Shown one piece after another: positions 8,250 to 14,951 of a stretch of 31,804 nt of DNA. This DNA comes from Pusillimonas sp. UBA3987 (GTDB lineage: Bacteria > Pseudomonadota > Gammaproteobacteria > Burkholderiales > Burkholderiaceae_B). The notes under the pieces were generated by a model. That model had not been told where the DNA came from and searched no databases. It saw only the letters and a list, made by a program, of their open reading frames with translations. Each line of letters starts with the position of its first letter. The first letter of the stretch is position 1. Both the position numbers and the translations under genes were made by a program. The stretch covers positions 1 to 31,804 of the forward strand of contig DGCD01000002.1 of assembly GCA_002384935.1 (NCBI GenBank), in the 5' to 3' direction.

Positions 8250-9602
8250 TTAATGGTGATGTTCATGATCCTGACTCAGGTGCACAACCTGCTTTCGTTT
8301 TTTAGATCCCAGAAATAGTTGCTCGCCGATAGCGATTAGCATCATTGTGACAACGGCCACACCCAACACAAATGGGTCTGAATTCAACTTCACCCAAACA
8401 AACCCGCTTAGTGCAAGCAAATCTAATATAATCGCAGTGACGGGAACCCAGCTTTTAGCTTTAACATCGTCCAACAAGTAGCGCAGAACACCCCAATGAA
8501 TGGCGATATCCATCACTAGATAGAAAACGATGCCAAGTGCTGCTATACGGGAAAGATCAAAAAACGCTGTGAGCACAAGACCGAGTACCACGGTGTATAC
8601 CAATGTATGTTTCTGAATGCTGCCAGGCATACCGAAGTGTCGGTGAGGCACCAACTTCATCTCTGTTAGCATCGCGAGCATCCTGGAGACCGCAAAAACA
8701 CTGGCAAGAATCCCACCCGCCGTCGCAAGCATGGCAATCACAACAGTGAACCACACGCCATACTCACCGAGTGCGGGTCGAGCGGCTGCAGCCAGGGAAT
8801 AATCACGGGTCTCGATAATCTCACTGAGTGAGAGGTTACTGGCCACCGAAAAACCAACCAATGTATAGATGACGACACAAGCAGCAATCGAAATAACAAT
8901 CGCGCGACCAACATTGCGGTGTGGATCGATCACCTCGGAACCACTATTGGTAATCGTGGTAAAGCCTTTGAATGCCAGAATCCCCAGCGCTGTGGCACCG
9001 AGGAAATTACTAGCTGAACCGGTCTCGCTTACATGGTCAAAGTCTACTGCCAGGCTATCAGCTAACCAGATGCCTACGACGCCAAAAATCAGGATCCCGC
9101 CAATTTTCAGTAGACCGATAAACCCTGCAACCCCTTGAATCAGCCGATTACCCAGCAGGTTCACAATGAACGCCGCCAGAATTAGGGAGACGCCGAGTAT
9201 AGGCGTCATTTGTCCTGATGGGTCACCGCCAAACAATTGCATGGTGTAGGAACCGAACGTGCGCGCAAGAAAGCTCTGAGCGATGACCATCGAAAAATAC
9301 ATTAGTAGCGCATTAAATGCAGTGGGCAACCGGTCGCCATAGGCCTTATGCAAATACATGCCAATCCCCCCTGCTGATGGGTAGGCATTGGACATTTTGA
9401 TGTAGGAGTAAGCGCTGAAACCAACGATGATAGCGGCCGCGAGAAATGCCAGTGGGAATAATGCACCAGTCATCTCTGCCATTTGACCGGTTAGCGCGAA
9501 TATTCCCGCCCCGATCATCACCCCAGTACCGAGCATTACCGTACCTGATAGAGTGAGGCTACCTTCGTCGTACTGTGTCGAACGAGCGTCTTTTTCGTCC
9601 AT
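8250..9602 (-). CDS. APC-superfamily amino acid/amine permease
   Basis: The 450-residue protein has about 12 hydrophobic segments and the APC signature GVMIGAGIFALTG in its first helix, typical of amino acid-polyamine-organocation transporters of the inner membrane. The substrate cannot be read from sequence. The charged N-terminus is short, and the C-terminus ends in a His-rich tail (DHEHHH), unusual for the family and possibly metal-binding. AAGGAG precedes the ATG at 9602 with 8-nt spacing. It is the first gene of the metabolic operon after a hairpin at 9627-9645. A nucleobase or amino acid import or efflux role beside the phosphorylase is plausible but unproven. Confidence 0.85.
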   Translation of the reverse strand: MDEKDARSTQYDEGSLTLSGTVMLGTGVMIGAGIFALTGQMAEMTGALFPLAFLAAAIIVGFSAYSYIKMSNAYPSAGGIGMYLHKAYGDRLPTAFNALLMYFSMVIAQSFLARTFGSYTMQLFGGDPSGQMTPILGVSLILAAFIVNLLGNRLIQGVAGFIGLLKIGGILIFGVVGIWLADSLAVDFDHVSETGSASNFLGATALGILAFKGFTTITNSGSEVIDPHRNVGRAIVISIAACVVIYTLVGFSVASNLSLSEIIETRDYSLAAAARPALGEYGVWFTVVIAMLATAGGILASVFAVSRMLAMLTEMKLVPHRHFGMPGSIQKHTLVYTVVLGLVLTAFFDLSRIAALGIVFYLVMDIAIHWGVLRYLLDDVKAKSWVPVTAIILDLLALSGFVWVKLNSDPFVLGVAVVTMMLIAIGEQLFLGSKKRKQVVHLSQDHEHHH

Positions 9603-9626
9603 TCATGACTCCTTTAAATAAAAGTT

Positions 9627-9645
9627 AAGCCCCCTGTCTGGGCTT
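9627..9645 (-). terminator. Possible Rho-independent terminator between copper and metabolic operons
   Basis: AAGCCC and GGGCTT form a 6-bp stem around a 7-nt loop. Read on the minus strand the stem is followed by AACTTTTATTT, a T-rich but imperfect tail. It lies between the stop of the HMA-like gene (9717) and the permease ribosome-binding site. It would partly separate the two transcription units, possibly allowing read-through. The stem is short, so this is tentative. I see no strong promoter in the remaining 9646-9716 gap. Confidence 0.4.
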
Positions 9646-9716
9646 TCGGTGCAAGGTATGCAGGATGCTTAAAAATGCAATTCTCTGTTTATCGACATAA
9701 ACCATGGAGGTATACA

Positions 9717-10085
9717 CTAGCGCTTGCGGCCAGCGACTAAGGGAATTTGATGACAGCTCCAAGGTTCGTGGTTGGCGTTGTCTTTAACATTCCCATCGAT
9801 ACATTTGTAATAGCCTTCCTTAAAGTGCGTCCACCAATCATGACTTACTTCGACGCCATGCTTTTTCAACACATCTTCGATACCATCCAGACGAATCCTG
9901 GTGGCGTCATAAGCAAGATTCAGAACATGACTTTTTTCGTCAAAGGAAATGGCGTCGAGTCCGTAAAGCTGATCGACCTCAGCAACCACTGCTTGCAGGT
10001 TGTTCTGATCGACAGGTGCCAGTTTCAAATGGCGCACCACAAGATTGATTTCTGATACGCCTAGCCGATGTTCTTTTTTGCCCAT
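9717..10085 (-). CDS. HMA-like ferredoxin-fold protein without CxxC, paralogue 2
   Basis: From the ATG at 10085 the product has 122 residues. An in-frame TTG/CTG-type extension to 10124 overlaps the upstream gene and is rejected, because AGAGGA sits 8 nt before 10085. Residues 10-75 follow the beta-alpha-beta-beta-alpha-beta rhythm of heavy-metal-associated domains, including an AYDATRIRLDGIEDVLKKHG segment, but the metal loop has no Cys. A C-terminal block shared with the gene just upstream (HG, six residues, WW, then a tail like DGNVKDNANHEPWSC) contains His and Cys. It lies 11 nt after paralogue 1. These proteins are often labelled cation transporters, but no membrane helix is visible. Function unknown. 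Confidence 0.75.
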   Translation of the reverse strand: MGKKEHRLGVSEINLVVRHLKLAPVDQNNLQAVVAEVDQLYGLDAISFDEKSHVLNLAYDATRIRLDGIEDVLKKHGVEVSHDWWTHFKEGYYKCIDGNVKDNANHEPWSCHQIPLVAGRKR

Positions 10086-10096
10086 TTCGATTTCCT

Positions 10097-10456
10097 CTAC
10101 TGAGGCGACATGTTGTTGCAACAATGCGCTTCATGCTTGGCGTTATCCTTGATATTTTTATCTGTCTGCCGTTGCCAACCCAGCTTGGTGCGACTCCACC
10201 AATTGTCTTTAATTACCGCGCCATGCTTTTCGACAATGGCTATCATTTCATCGATATTATGGTGAGAGGCGTCATAGGCGATTTTGAGATTACCTTTCGT
10301 CATGTTCAGCCAAACACGGTCAACACAAGGAAGTCCATCCAACTCCACTGTGATAGCATGCGCGTTGCTTTCATTCACCCCACGTAAACTTAAGGTGTGC
10401 TTCGCTAGAAAACCTGGATTGATTCCTAATCGATGCTCTGCCACCACTTTCTCCAA
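10097..10456 (-). CDS. HMA-like ferredoxin-fold protein without CxxC, paralogue 1
   Basis: The product has 119 residues and is clearly related to the next gene downstream. It has an HMA-like fold with LSLRGVNESNAHAI in place of the CxxC metal loop, then IAYDASHHNIDEMIAIVEKHG, then WW and a tail ending DKNIKDNAKHEAHCC. The pair probably arose by tandem duplication. The only ligands in common are the C-terminal His and Cys residues, so metal binding, if any, has moved to the tail. No signal peptide or membrane span is visible. It lies within the copper operon, 35 nt after the Met/His-rich protein. Function unknown; a cytosolic metal-handling or regulatory role is inferred from position only. 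Confidence 0.75.
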   Translation of the reverse strand: MEKVVAEHRLGINPGFLAKHTLSLRGVNESNAHAITVELDGLPCVDRVWLNMTKGNLKIAYDASHHNIDEMIAIVEKHGAVIKDNWWSRTKLGWQRQTDKNIKDNAKHEAHCCNNMSPQ

Positions 10457-10491
10457 ATTATCGATTACTAACGATCAATAGTCCGCTTTGC

Positions 10492-10917
10492 TTATTTCTT
10501 AATGTGTTTAGGACGACTCTTGCGAGCTTCGACCATGTTGTCCATCATCTGCCCCATCATCATCTGCATCATCCCCATACGCTCTTCCATCATTTTCATG
10601 CGCTCTTCGGTAGAGCTGGATGCCATGTCGCCTTCACCCTGATTTAGCGTCATCATGCATTGCTGCATCTCTTTCATATGTGCTTCGATGAGTTCATCCC
10701 GTTTGCCTTGGTCTGCTTCCTTTTTCAGCTGACCCATCAGGCGCTCCATGGATTTTTTGTGTTCTTGCATCATTGGCATCATTCGCTCATGGCTCATCAT
10801 CATGCTGCCTTGCTTACCCTGTGTGTTCGGGTCACCGTCATGTTGATGCTCACCTTCGGCGAAGACTGGAGATGCCAATAATGCGGAAATAGCGAGTGCT
10901 GACATTAAATTTTTCAT
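10492..10917 (-). CDS. Met/His-rich exported protein, putative periplasmic copper binder
   Basis: From the ATG at 10917 (GAGGA upstream, 8-nt spacing) the product has 141 residues. A longer frame to 11010 overlaps the methyltransferase and gives a poor signal sequence, so it is rejected. The start MKNLMSALAISALLASPVFA is a convincing Sec signal peptide. The mature part begins with an HQHDGD stretch and is exceptionally rich in methionine (runs such as MMMSHERMMPMM and MMQMMMGQMM) within predicted helix. Met-rich periplasmic proteins commonly bind Cu(I), for example in the Cop and Cus systems. No named family is certain. The copper context supports periplasmic copper sequestration; this is inference. 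Confidence 0.75.
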   Translation of the reverse strand: MKNLMSALAISALLASPVFAEGEHQHDGDPNTQGKQGSMMMSHERMMPMMQEHKKSMERLMGQLKKEADQGKRDELIEAHMKEMQQCMMTLNQGEGDMASSSTEERMKMMEERMGMMQMMMGQMMDNMVEARKSRPKHIKK

Positions 10918-10927
10918 TGTTTTATCC

Positions 10928-11578
10928 TCAGACAGTTTCATGTTCATTGATTTTAAATTTCGGAATCCACGCTGGCGTAGATTCCATATAATGGCGATAT
11001 ATTTCGCCAAATTCTTCCAGCGCCATCCGCTCCTCTCGCTTAGCGAGTCGCACGTAGACCACTACCAGTATCGGGAACATCACGAGCGTTGGAATGGTTG
11101 GCCACTGCAACAGGAAGCCGAACATAATCAGAATAAAAGCAATGTATTGCGGATGACGACAGCGGGCATACCAGCCTGTGGTCGCCAACGACCGGGTCTG
11201 CTGCGCCTTGTGCAGTACACCCCACGCCGAGGCCAGCAAAAAGAAACCCAAAACGATCAGAACATTACTGGCGATATGCAGCGGATCCCAATGTGGATTA
11301 CCTTCAAAACCAAGCAACGTGTGCAACAGGTGGCCGTTTTCGTGGGACAGAAAATCAATGCCAGGATATTTTTCCGCCAACCAGCCGGAGAGAAAATAAA
11401 TGGTTAATGGAAAGCCATACATCTCAGTAAATAGGGCAATAACAAACGCCGAGAAAGCGCCAAAGCTTCGCCAATCGGTTTTGGTTTGCGGCTTGGTAAA
11501 GCTGAAGGCAAAGAAGATAAATATCGCCGAATTGAGTATCACCAGCGTCCAGAGGCCGTAAGCAGATTCACCGTGCAT
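10928..11578 (-). CDS. ICMT/PEMT-like integral membrane methyltransferase family protein
   Basis: The 216-residue protein has about five hydrophobic segments. Its C-terminal half carries the isoprenylcysteine carboxyl methyltransferase/phospholipid methyltransferase pattern: RCRHPQYIAF, then a double helix, then KREERMALEEFGEIYRHYMESTP. The family uses S-adenosylmethionine on lipid or prenyl substrates at the inner membrane; the substrate of bacterial copies is usually unknown. Such genes recur beside copper P-type ATPases and DUF2933 genes on mobile elements (general knowledge, not checked). It lies between DUF2933 (24 nt upstream) and the Met-rich protein (10 nt downstream), in one operon. 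Confidence 0.8.
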   Translation of the reverse strand: MHGESAYGLWTLVILNSAIFIFFAFSFTKPQTKTDWRSFGAFSAFVIALFTEMYGFPLTIYFLSGWLAEKYPGIDFLSHENGHLLHTLLGFEGNPHWDPLHIASNVLIVLGFFLLASAWGVLHKAQQTRSLATTGWYARCRHPQYIAFILIMFGFLLQWPTIPTLVMFPILVVVYVRLAKREERMALEEFGEIYRHYMESTPAWIPKFKINEHETV

Positions 11579-11602
11579 AGCTTTTCTCTTGTTAATATTC
11601 TG

Positions 11603-11872
11603 TTAGTGATGATGCTCATCTTCTTTGCGACCATCTTCCAGCCCACGCTGATAGGCAGCCTTGTCGGATTCATCCTCGTGCTGGCCATGTCCACCATGCC
11701 CCCCATGCATAAACAGATGCATAAACGGACAGGCTAAGAGAATCAAGAAAGGCAAAAACTGCCAGACGTGTTGCCGGTGCTCGATCAATAGGAAATAGCT
11801 TGCCGCTGCAATTAAACCCAGGGCGGCGAGGCCTTTGGGAGTCAACCAGAATGATGATTTTTGGGTTGCCAT
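11603..11872 (-). CDS. DUF2933-like small membrane protein with His-rich tail
   Basis: From the ATG at 11872 (GAGGTG upstream) the product has 89 residues; the open frame to 11920 lacks a better start. Two hydrophobic segments (about 12-27 and 36-53) are followed by a His/Gly cluster HLFMHGGHGGHGQHEDE and a C-terminal EDEHHH. This matches DUF2933, small membrane proteins found beside copper resistance genes. The His clusters suggest metal binding on one side of the inner membrane. It lies 66 nt downstream of the CopA gene. Its role is unknown; assignment to the copper operon is by position. Confidence 0.75.
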   Translation of the reverse strand: MATQKSSFWLTPKGLAALGLIAAASYFLLIEHRQHVWQFLPFLILLACPFMHLFMHGGHGGHGQHEDESDKAAYQRGLEDGRKEDEHHH

Positions 11873-11938
11873 GTCACACCTCACTAATAAAATTGAAATG
11901 TTCCGCCTATTGGGCTGCACTGTTTACCGGTTGTCAGA

Positions 11939-13993
11939 TTACTTATCCACATTCAGTTTTACCCGCTTGAGACGCAAAGAGTTGCCGATCACTGACAGGG
12001 AGCTGGTGGTCATAGCGACCACCCCAATCATGGGGTGAAGCAGACCCACCGCGGCAATGGGGATGGCCGCCAGGTTGTAGAACCAGGCCCAGAACAGGTT
12101 TTCCACGATCTTGCGGAAGGTGGCCCGTGACAGGCGAATGGCTTCCACCACCTTGGACAGCTCGCCTTTCACAAGGGTGACATCCGCCGCCTCGATGGCG
12201 ACGTCCGCGCCGGCGCCGATGGCAATGCCCACATTGGCCTGCTTCAGTGCCGGGGCGTCGTTGATGCCGTCGCCCACCATGGCCACCTGCTGACCGTACT
12301 TTTCCTGCAACTTTCGGATGGCGTCCACCTTGCCTTCCGGCAGGACACCCGCCAGCACCTCGTCGATGCCCACCTGCTTCGCCACGTGGCGGGCAGTGCG
12401 CTCGTTATCGCCGGTGATCATGACGGTGTGAATCCCCAGCTCATGAAGCGCGGCAATGGCGGCTTTCGAGTCCTCTTTGATGGTGTCGGCCACGGCGACA
12501 ATGCCAGCGGCGCGGTCTCCGGCGGCCACCAGCATGGCGGTCTTGCCCTCATTTTCCAGTCGGACCAGCGCCTCTTCCAGGTCGCCCAGTTCGATGTCCG
12601 CCTCATTGAGAAGCCGGCGGCTGCCGACGCGAATATGTTGGTCGTCCACCCGGCCCTCCACCCCGCGGGCGGTAATGGCCCGGAAGTCAGCGACGGTCGG
12701 AACATTCAAGCCTTTCTCCCGGGCACCGGCTACGATGGCTTGCCCCAGAGGGTGTTCGGAGCCCGCTTCCACCGACGCCGCGAATCGAAGCACGTCGCTC
12801 TCATCGAAGTCGGCGGTGGCAATCACGTCGGTGAGGGCGGGCTCGCCTTTGGTGATGGTGCCGGTCTTGTCGAGGACCACGGCCTTGATGTCTTTGAGGG
12901 ATTGAATGGCTTCGCCGGAACGGATCAGTACACCGGTTTCGGCGCCCAGTCCCGAGCCCACCATGATGGCGGTGGGTGTGGCGAGCCCCAGGGCACAGGG
13001 GCAGGCGATGACCAGGACGGAAATGGCCGCTAGAATCCCCAACATTAAGGGTGAAAGTTCCGGGTTAACCCAAGGCAGGAATTCGGCGCCCCAGTAAAGA
13101 ATCGGGCGCAGCGACTCGGCGAACAGCAGCCAGACCACCAGGCTCGCCAAACTGATGACAATAACTCCCGGGACGAATTTCGCGGTCACCTTGTCGGCGA
13201 ATTCCTGGATCGGCACCCTGGACCCCTGCGCCTGCTCCACCAACCGGACGACCTGTGACAGGAAGGTGTCGGCACCCACCCGGGTGGCGCGTACCTGGAG
13301 CATGCCCTCCTTGTTGATGGTCGCACCAATCACGGCATCACCGGGCCCTTTTTCCACCGGCACTGACTCGCCGGTGGCAATGGATTCATCCAAATGACTG
13401 TTACCCTCGACGATCTCGCCGTCGGTGGGGACCTTGGCGCCGGGCCGAACCACCATGATGTCTCCCACTTGTAATTCTGCCACCGGGACTTCAACTTCCT
13501 GCCCGTCCCGCAACACAGAGGCAGTCTTGGCGCCGAGCTTCAGCAGCTTTTTGATCGCCTGTGACGCTCTGCCCTTGGCCCGGGTTTCCAGATATCGTCC
13601 GAGCATGTGGAAGGTCATGATGGTAACGGCCATCTCGATAAAGGATGTCATGGGATAGACAAAGCCCACCAGCCCGATCAGGTAGGGTGGCAGGCTGCCC
13701 ATGGAGATTAGCACGTCCATGTTGGCGGTACGGTTGGTCAGGGAGCGCCAGGACGAGCGGTGGGTGGCCCAGCCGCCCTTGAAAAAGACCACGGGGAAAC
13801 CGAGAATGGCCACCCACACAAGGTATCCCGGTATTAGTATCCAGAACATGTCCACCATCATCAATATCATGATGATGGTGGTGGGTACGGCGGCAAACCA
13901 AACGCGATGCCAGGCCTGGTCGAGATAGCGCTCCTCGACAGCTTCATCCACTGTCGTGTCCGCTTGCGCCCGGCTTTCACTGACGCCTGCCAC
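11939..13993 (-). CDS. copA: Copper-type P1B-ATPase core, severed from its HMA domains
   Basis: The 684-residue product has the full catalytic core of a Cu(I)-exporting P-type ATPase: membrane helices from about residue 30, TGES in the actuator domain, the CPC metal site at 331-333 (ACPCALGLATPTA), the phosphorylated DKTGT at 375, HP in SEHPLG, TGDN and GDGIND hinges, and last helices with FYNLAAIP and MTTSSLSVIGNSLRL, which match CopA rather than ZntA/CadA. The start is a GTG at 13993 with only a weak GGGA upstream. Translation in the same frame upstream continues KAGYEV, the end of an HMA domain, up to a TAG at 14009-14011, beyond which the double-HMA protein lies. Base composition is clearly GC-richer than the flanks. 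It may still function if translated by reinitiation. Confidence 0.9.
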   Translation of the reverse strand: MAGVSESRAQADTTVDEAVEERYLDQAWHRVWFAAVPTTIIMILMMVDMFWILIPGYLVWVAILGFPVVFFKGGWATHRSSWRSLTNRTANMDVLISMGSLPPYLIGLVGFVYPMTSFIEMAVTIMTFHMLGRYLETRAKGRASQAIKKLLKLGAKTASVLRDGQEVEVPVAELQVGDIMVVRPGAKVPTDGEIVEGNSHLDESIATGESVPVEKGPGDAVIGATINKEGMLQVRATRVGADTFLSQVVRLVEQAQGSRVPIQEFADKVTAKFVPGVIVISLASLVVWLLFAESLRPILYWGAEFLPWVNPELSPLMLGILAAISVLVIACPCALGLATPTAIMVGSGLGAETGVLIRSGEAIQSLKDIKAVVLDKTGTITKGEPALTDVIATADFDESDVLRFAASVEAGSEHPLGQAIVAGAREKGLNVPTVADFRAITARGVEGRVDDQHIRVGSRRLLNEADIELGDLEEALVRLENEGKTAMLVAAGDRAAGIVAVADTIKEDSKAAIAALHELGIHTVMITGDNERTARHVAKQVGIDEVLAGVLPEGKVDAIRKLQEKYGQQVAMVGDGINDAPALKQANVGIAIGAGADVAIEAADVTLVKGELSKVVEAIRLSRATFRKIVENLFWAWFYNLAAIPIAAVGLLHPMIGVVAMTTSSLSVIGNSLRLKRVKLNVDK

Positions 13994-14008
13994 TTCGTAT
14001 CCCGCCTT

Positions 14009-14011
14009 CTA
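14009..14011 (-). other. In-frame amber codon dividing copA
   Basis: A minus-strand TAG separates the double-HMA frame from the ATPase frame with no frame change. Residue order across it is VAI, stop, KAGYEV. In the first HMA domain the equivalent position is Glu78 in AIEKAGYDV, so one base change (GAG or CAG to TAG) would create it. The GTG used to open the ATPase is 15 nt further on. It could be a nonsense mutation, a sequencing or assembly error, or a functional stop-and-restart. Confidence 0.85.
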
Positions 14012-14473
14012 AATGGCGACTTTGATTCTTTCCGCATCCACCGTTGCCACATCAAAACGAACCGTCACCTTGTGATTGGCAATGTTGGTGGAAATGTCAG
14101 TGATGCCGGCGAGACGCTTGATGGAGCTGGAGACCAGTCCGGCACAATGATCGCTGCCCATGCCGGGGACAGTGAGACTGGCCTCACCTCCGGTCTCCGG
14201 TGTTGCAGATGTCGTGCTGGTCACGTCGTAGCCAGCTTTTTCAATGGCGCCTCGGATCTGGTTGTCGCTGGTCAGGTTGGCGTCGAATTCAACCTCGACG
14301 CGGTGATTGGCGATATTGGTGTTGAGGTTGATGATACCCGGCAGCCGCTCAACCGAAGTGGTGATCAGACCAGCGCAGTGGTTACTCCCCATGCCAGGCA
14401 CTATCAGTTGGACGGACTTGCTCATCGGGCTGTTGACTGATTTCGACGAGGGAAAAGTTGTGGGGTGATCCAT
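14009..14473 (-). CDS. Double HMA-domain protein (N-terminal part of CopA)
   Basis: From the ATG at 14473 (TTGGAG at 7 nt) the product has 154 residues; a TTG at 14485 in frame is less likely. It contains two HMA repeats, residues about 20-84 and 98-154, each with a metal loop GMGSNHC or GMGSDHC. The usual CxxC is reduced to SxxC (Ser30/Cys33 and Ser107/Cys110) with a His beside the Cys. The second domain is cut off before its final KAGYEV strand by a TAG at 14009. The frame then continues into the ATPase, so the gene most likely once encoded one CopA of about 843 residues. Cytosolic metal loading of the pump is the family role; the altered ligands leave metal affinity uncertain. Confidence 0.85.
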   Translation of the reverse strand: MDHPTTFPSSKSVNSPMSKSVQLIVPGMGSNHCAGLITTSVERLPGIINLNTNIANHRVEVEFDANLTSDNQIRGAIEKAGYDVTSTTSATPETGGEASLTVPGMGSDHCAGLVSSSIKRLAGITDISTNIANHKVTVRFDVATVDAERIKVAI

Positions 14474-14613
14474 GTATTTCTCCAATTTTCAGACCATTTT
14501 TTACGGAAGGGGTAATCTCTTTTCAATTTATCAAGCAGCTAACAAACCAGATTCCACGCCTGTAGCATGCTTAGGCTTACCAACTGCTAATTACTCCAAC
14601 CATCAGCCATAAA
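14474..14613. other. Intergenic gap ahead of the split copA
   Basis: This 140-bp gap lies between the CopZ-like gene stop (14614) and the double-HMA start. It is clearly AT-richer than the copA region to its left. I see no convincing promoter, hairpin terminator or open frame. The composition break near 14470 coincides with the start of the double-HMA gene. Confidence 0.5.
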
Positions 14614-14931
14614 CTAATTGATTTGGCTCGAAGGAAAACCCGCTCGATCCAACGCCTCTATCAGAGCGTTAGACTCGACCATGCCAACGACCGAAGCGAC
14701 ACCCGTCGCCAGATCCATACACGCATCGCTTACGCCGGAAACAGAGCGTAGCGTTTGCTCAATGCTTCTTACACAACCACCGCACGTGGCGCCTTGCACC
14801 TGTAACCGCTGCAGCGGGATATCGCTATCTGAGTCAACACTGCTCCGAGTGTTAGCTGCAGTGGATGACTTGCTGGCGCAACAGCAGCCGCCCCGGTGAT
14901 GAGTAGGGCTCTCGAATTTCTGTGTATTCAT
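14614..14931 (-). CDS. CopZ-like HMA protein with Cys-rich N-terminus
   Basis: The 105-residue product has one HMA domain, about residues 40-102, with an intact metal loop GATCGGCVRS (CxxC). The preceding 40 residues include HHRGGCCCASK, a three-Cys cluster next to two His, joined by a Ser/Thr-rich linker. This is unlike simple CopZ chaperones, which are only the domain, and suggests a second metal site. It lies immediately downstream of the MerR regulator (20 nt), so it would be among the first genes induced. Copper chaperone or buffer activity is the family expectation. It is the only HMA protein in this operon that keeps both Cys. Confidence 0.8.
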   Translation of the reverse strand: MNTQKFESPTHHRGGCCCASKSSTAANTRSSVDSDSDIPLQRLQVQGATCGGCVRSIEQTLRSVSGVSDACMDLATGVASVVGMVESNALIEALDRAGFPSSQIN

Positions 14932-14951
14932 GGCAAATCCTCTATGTTGAT

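Noticed and set aside
10541..10600. Repeated catcat/tcatca pattern resembling a simple repeat
   Set aside because: It is the complement of clustered Met codons in the Met-rich protein, not a separate repeat.
10918..11010. Longer start for the Met-rich protein
   Set aside because: It overlaps the methyltransferase gene, while 10917 gives a signal peptide and a good ribosome-binding site.
12386..13033. Plus-strand open frame of 215 codons inside copA
   Set aside because: It is an antisense shadow of a GC-rich gene, with no recognisable domain and no ribosome-binding site.
13850..13885. catcatcaatatcatgatgatg inverted-repeat-like stretch
   Set aside because: It lies within the coding sequence of a CopA membrane helix with Ile, Met and Asp codons; no regulatory sense.
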